From Welwitschia mirabilis (Eukaryota; Gnetophyta; Gnetopsida; Welwitschiales): a stretch of DNA of 64,000 nt. Of the stretch, positions 60,673-64,000 are shown piece after piece. A program made the position numbers and the translations under genes. The notes under the pieces are model-generated. The model had not been told where the DNA came from and did not search any database. It saw only the letters and a list, made by a program, of their open reading frames with translations. The DNA lies in contig JBOZIK010000001.1 of the NCBI GenBank assembly GCA_051453625.1, positions 120,680,269 through 120,744,268 on the forward strand, read 5' to 3'. Every line of letters begins with the position of its first letter. The stretch's first letter is position 1.

Positions 60673-60820
60673 GACTGTTGTCTTGCTCGTCATCCAGACG
60701 ACATAGAGGATGACATACAGAGGAAAAAGAAATAAAACACAAAAAATTAACAAAAAAACTAGAAAACTATCAAAACCGACTATTGTCCTCCTTGTCGTGG
60801 GGACAACATAGGAGACAACA
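60673..60820. repeat. Two hairpin modules downstream of the element E ORF
   Basis: At 60673-60716 and 60778-60820. The first pairs TGTTGTCT (60676-60683) with AGACGACA (60696-60703): eight pairs, one wobble, 12-base loop. The second pairs TTGTCC (60783-60788) with GGACAA (60801-60806), 12-base loop. Base changes relative to GTCATCC/GGATGAC are mostly matched on the other arm. Confidence 0.7.
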
Positions 60821-60961
60821 TATTATTAACATGGAGCAAAAAATACAAAAATTAAAAACTAAAAAAGAAGATGAAAATAGAGAAAACAGAAATTGAAAAA
60901 TCAAAAGTACTATGAAAACAAAAAAAATCAAGGCTAACAATTTTTATTCAATTTCTAAAAT

Positions 60962-62047
60962 CTAACTCAAATTTTTATTGAAAAAGAAAGCAAAAAAGCA
61001 AAAGAAACATGGTTTCAAGATTTTCAAAAAATGAGGTCCAAACCAAATATTCACTAATTGATAAAACATGAAAAGTATGCACTCATTTTTTAGTGAAATC
61101 AATTGGAGGGAAAAAGAATAAAAAGATAATGCCATGATAGCACAATTTTTAGAATTCAGATAAGAGATAAAATAATGATAAGTATCATTGAAAAATAATC
61201 TCTTATGAGAGTTTTTAGTACCTTGGGCATCATTGTGAAAGGCATGTGAAAAGGGACTTAAAGAAAGGTTCCAATATAATTTTGAAGGATCTCTAAAATA
61301 TTTCCTATTATTTGATTTAAGATATGGATTCTTAGGAAAATAAGGCTTTTTTAAATGAGCATATAAAATTTTGTTTCCATAAGCATTAATGTAAGGGACA
61401 AAAAATTCATACAACTCGTGGAAAAATAATCTCTTATCAAACTCATGATGTGAAGGATTTGAAACATAAATTGTATTCAGAGCTTGATATTGAATATGAA
61501 AGGCTTTATTTAATATCCAAGGATTTGTAAGAAACTTCTTAGGATAAGAGATTAAGATAGGTTTAAAATACCTAAGAAGCTCTTTAACATTTAATTTCAA
61601 ACATGGATTGGGATCAAGAAGATATGGTTTTTCCTAATTAAGAGTCGCAAGGTATCCCAAATTTTGTTTTGGAAAAGAATGATCAATGGAAGTACATGTT
61701 ATAGTTAACTTTATAAATAAGGAAAAGATGTTACCTTTTGCACATGAAGTTTTCAAAGAAATAGGTTGGGAGGTTTTTGAACTTAAGTCCTTAAGATAAT
61801 ATGGTTCATTACTTTCAAGGACAAGAATGTGATTTGGAGAGGTACTTGTTTGAATACTTTATTCATTAATTATATCTTCCTCTTCTTTATGACTGATAAT
61901 TTTTTGCTTTTCATTTTGTTGAGGATTGTTGTTCTTTTTTAAGTTGGTGGATTCCTCAAAAAGATCATTAGAAAGATGGTAGAAAAGAAAGATCTCATTA
62001 TTTAATGAAAGATATTCTAATGTTTTTGGCTTGTTTCCTCTTTCTCT
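60962..62047 (-). pseudogene. Unrecognised long reading frame of element E
   Basis: One frame runs from 62047 to 60962 (about 360 codons) with only two internal stops, TAA at 61859-61861 and TAG at 61634-61636. The last 212 codons (61600-60962) are uninterrupted. That is exceptional for this stop-rich DNA. The N-terminal third is polar (KKNNNPQQNEKQK, SHKEEEDIINE). The middle is aromatic and basic (FDKRLFFHELYEFFVPYIN, KKPYFPKNPYLKSNNRKYF, HKRLFFNDTYHYFISYLN). The C-terminus is hydrophobic (CILFMFYQLVNIWFGPHF, CFFCFFAFFF), possibly a membrane segment. FDKRLFFHELYEFFVPYIN and HKRLFFNDTYHYFISYLN look like an internal repeat of (K)RLFF-x-(E/D)-x-Y-x-(F/Y)F. I recognise no family; it occupies the place of pol. 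An env-like protein or a non-autonomous-element-specific protein are possibilities, both unproven. Confidence 0.55.
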
Positions 62048-63021
62048 CTAAATAACTCCTTTAATTATAAACTGTAATCCTCATTTGACTTGAGTTGATC
62101 ATTTTCCATTAATTTCGTTTCAATGCTTATCTCCATTAATTTCAAAAGTTGAATCTCATATATCGGTGGAACTCTTTTGTCTTTATAAAACATATGAAGG
62201 TTTGGGATATGATCTAAGATTTTAATGTCATCTTCTTCTTCATTTTTTTCACTATTCTCGTCACTTTTTTTTACATGTTGTTGCTTCCATTAGAAGGGGA
62301 AATGTAATAATCATTTCTATCATAGATTAAGGAATTTTTAGATTTCTTCTAAATGCATTCTTCATCTAATGAATGGTTTTCAAACACCTCAACATCAGCA
62401 TAGCCATCCTCATCTTTATTGTTAAAAGATATAGTTGAATTATCATTGTCTCCCTTTTGCTCATAATATTTTATTATTAATTTGGAAGCAAGGCTTATAA
62501 TCATTCATTTCTAAGTTGTTTTCATTTTCCTCAAGGTAAGATGTAGAAGGATAGGTTTGAGGATTTTACATTTGAAAAGATAGGAGATTTTGTTAAAGAA
62601 TTACAATCAAATTTTCTAATTTTTAATTGGTATTTTTTATGTATTTGTTGGTATCTTCTTGGTGCTTTACTGTGTCCCTCAATTTTCCTATTGGATCATT
62701 TTCTACTTCATAGTAGTTCATAGGAGATGGATGAGATGTGTAAAAGTGATTGGATGAGGTTGAATCCCTTAGATTTTCTTCATTAGTTTTATATGGATTT
62801 TGAAAAGGAAAGGGGGAATAATAAGGTGTTTGAAAAGAGGAATGGACCTTATCCCTACTCTCAACATTTCTTTGTGTTGGTCTTCCTTTTTCTACAAAAA
62901 GTTTTTGAAGTGTTTTCTTACCATTTTTATAGGATTCTTTTCTCCTTTTTTTAGCAAGAATTTTCCCAACTATTTTATTACTATTATTCTTAGGGTCTTC
63001 TCTAAATGTTATCTTTTCCAT
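62048..63021 (-). pseudogene. Gag C-terminal relic and acidic linker of element E
   Basis: An open stretch of 132 codons (63021-62623) begins with a basic segment (KILAKKRRKESYKNGKKT). It continues through an F/P/S-rich part and ends in a coil: NDPIGKLRDTVKHQEDTN, then KNTNQKLENLIVIL with one stop. This aligns with NDPLRDSIKELRKVQ and NGDIENLVNVL of the element C gag. After a damaged stretch come NKDEDGYADVEVFENHSLDEE-like acidic sequence (about 62440-62375) and EKNEEEDDIKILD (62250-62215), matching NEEDDVEILD of C. No capsid domain or zinc knuckle is visible, so only the gag C-terminal part was kept. Confidence 0.6.
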
Positions 63022-63741
63022 AAGAATTTTTATATGGGTCTTTTAATCACTATTCATTTTTTTAGAAGAATGGGAAAAGGATGGAGATAAGTGTTTAATA
63101 ATGATCTATTTTTTTTAATCTTTTAACAGAAAAAATTTTACTCAGAAAATATATTATATGCACCTCAAGTTTATTTTCTTGATTTTATTTTGAACCCGAC
63201 CAGTCCTTTTTTGGTACTTCCTTCTATCAGCAGCCCTTTTTTCTCTGATAAGCCTTTTTCTGGTCTGTTCACACCATAGTTCTTGTAAGTAGAAAATAAT
63301 AAAAAAGAAATAAAAAATAAAACTATCATCCTGCTTGTTGTGGGGACTACAGATGGGATAACACTCATAGAAAAATAGAAAATAGAAATAGAAACAGAAA
63401 TTAAAATAGAAGGCAGAAAACACAGGAAAGTATACTATTGTTCAACTAGTCGTCCGGACATTAGAGGAGATAATAGAGAGTTATTTTATTTCAAAAAAAT
63501 AAAAAATCCAAAAATAAAACCAAAAATAAAGAAGTACACTATCATCCTATCCATCATGTGGATGACAGAGGGGACAACCACTAATTTTTATAAAAATCTG
63601 AAACTGAAAAAACCAAAAATGAAAAACCGCACATAGAAAACCTACATCTCCTAATAAAATACAATACCACTACAAACAAATAACCAAACAGAAATTTAAC
63701 ATACTCACTCAAATGATGACAACCCTTGTACTCCTCAATAG
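63022..63741 (-). other. Leader of element E
   Basis: Between primer site and gag relic; holds three hairpin modules. A short basic reading stretch (WCEQTRKRLIREKRAADRR, about 63275-63215) is conspicuous but has no known match. Confidence 0.5.
63322..63579. repeat. Three hairpin modules in the element E leader
   Basis: At 63322-63363, 63434-63474 and 63538-63579, spacing 112 and 104. The third pairs TCATCC (63542-63547) with GGATGA (63560-63565), 12-base loop, then AGGGGACAAC as second 3' arm. The second keeps the CpG-rich core GTCGTCCGGAC. Confidence 0.65.
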
Positions 63742-63744
63742 CCT

Positions 63745-63762
63745 TCCCCTGCAATGACGCTA
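63745..63762 (-). other. Primer-binding site of element E (tRNA-Asp type)
   Basis: TAGCGTCATTGCAGGGGA against TGGCGCCGTTGCCGGGGA: 14 of 18 match, three transitions and one C-to-A; AGG follows as expected. Three bases separate it from the LTR. This is the best preserved primer site in the window. Confidence 0.82.
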
Positions 63763-63765
63763 AGA

Positions 63766-64000
63766 TGTTGCGGTGTGTATTTGTGCAAGCTTTTACATAC
63801 AAAAAGATCCTATCATTTATAACCAAAATAGATATCTTACATAATACATCATACTAGTATGAGTGGGAGTAGATCCGAAATGTCGTATTCACATTGAAGT
63901 CTATGAGTAGGAGACTTAGGTTGCTTTGTAAAAGAATATAGAAACCAGAAATAAAGAATAATATAGGAAATAAAAGGTACAATGCAAAATGTAAGATGCA
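63766..64000 (-). repeat. 5' LTR of element E, partial
   Basis: Starts TGTTGCGGTGTG and continues past the window edge; aligned with 57975-58210. Confidence 0.85.

Larger units (their letters stand above)
57975..64000 (-). mobile_element. Element E: pol-less LTR retrotransposon with unknown ORF
   Basis: Sense order on the minus strand: 5' LTR (from beyond 64000 to 63766), primer site (63762-63745), leader with three hairpin modules, gag C-terminal relic (63021 to about 62290), unrecognised coding region (62283-60962), two hairpin modules (60820-60673), a 3' region shared with element C (60660-59070), polypurine tract, and 3' LTR (59052-57975). No protease, RT, RNase H or integrase. It would need enzymes from a relative such as element C, with which it shares primer type, polypurine tract, LTR ends and 3' region. 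Its primer site and hairpins keep more CpG than those of A and C. Confidence 0.82.

Overview
This window looks like intergenic DNA from a seed plant with a large, AT-rich, repeat-laden genome. I find no intact host gene. Almost everything recognisable is decayed retrotransposon, mostly Athila-type (env-class Ty3/gypsy) LTR elements. They carry tRNA-Asp-type primer sites, TG...CA long terminal repeats of about 1.1-1.45 kb, and gag-protease-RT-RNase H-integrase relics broken by stops and frameshifts. Nothing in the sequence identifies the species. All Athila/Ty3 elements read on the minus strand. The exceptions are a LINE relic and one inverted LTR piece, both on the plus strand.

Layout. (1) 1-7338: two Athila pieces joined across a 100-N gap; the right one (element A) has gag, protease, RT/RNase H, leader, primer site and 5' LTR. 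(2) 7339-10883: right part of a second, pol-less family (Y1), into which A inserted. (3) 10884-14038: 3' part and integrase of an older Ty3 element (Z1). (4) 14039-15438: an A/C-family LTR containing a 100-N gap with repeated flanks. (5) 15439-30058: mostly unrecognisable AT-rich DNA, with an integrase relic (17350-18140, minus), a LINE RT relic (22290-24290, plus) and two tRNA-like sequences near 27.3 and 27.8 kb. (6) 30059-36529: complete pol-less element Y2. (7) 36530-39767 and 52668-about 55900: one older element Z2, split by (8) element C at 39768-52667, a full-length Athila element with a perfect 5-bp target duplication (ATTAA). (9) 57975-64000: element E, a pol-less LTR element whose 5' LTR runs off the window.

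History. Z is the oldest layer; Y lies inside it, and C inserted between Z's integrase and RNase H. The nested unit Y-Z-LTR is present twice (7339-14690 and 33664-about 40420), so it was duplicated after the C-type insertion; A then landed in the first Y copy. Decay is dominated by C:G to T:A changes, seen in primer sites, in Trp/Gln codons turned into stops and in catalytic Asp codons turned into Asn. This fits heavy cytosine methylation.

Best candidates for something undescribed: (i) a hairpin module (5' arm, about 12-nt loop, then two tandem 3' arms) repeated at about 95-120-bp spacing in the LTRs, leaders and 3' regions of A, C and E; (ii) element E, which has a gag C-terminal relic but, where pol should be, an unrecognised open frame of about 360 codons with only two internal stops.
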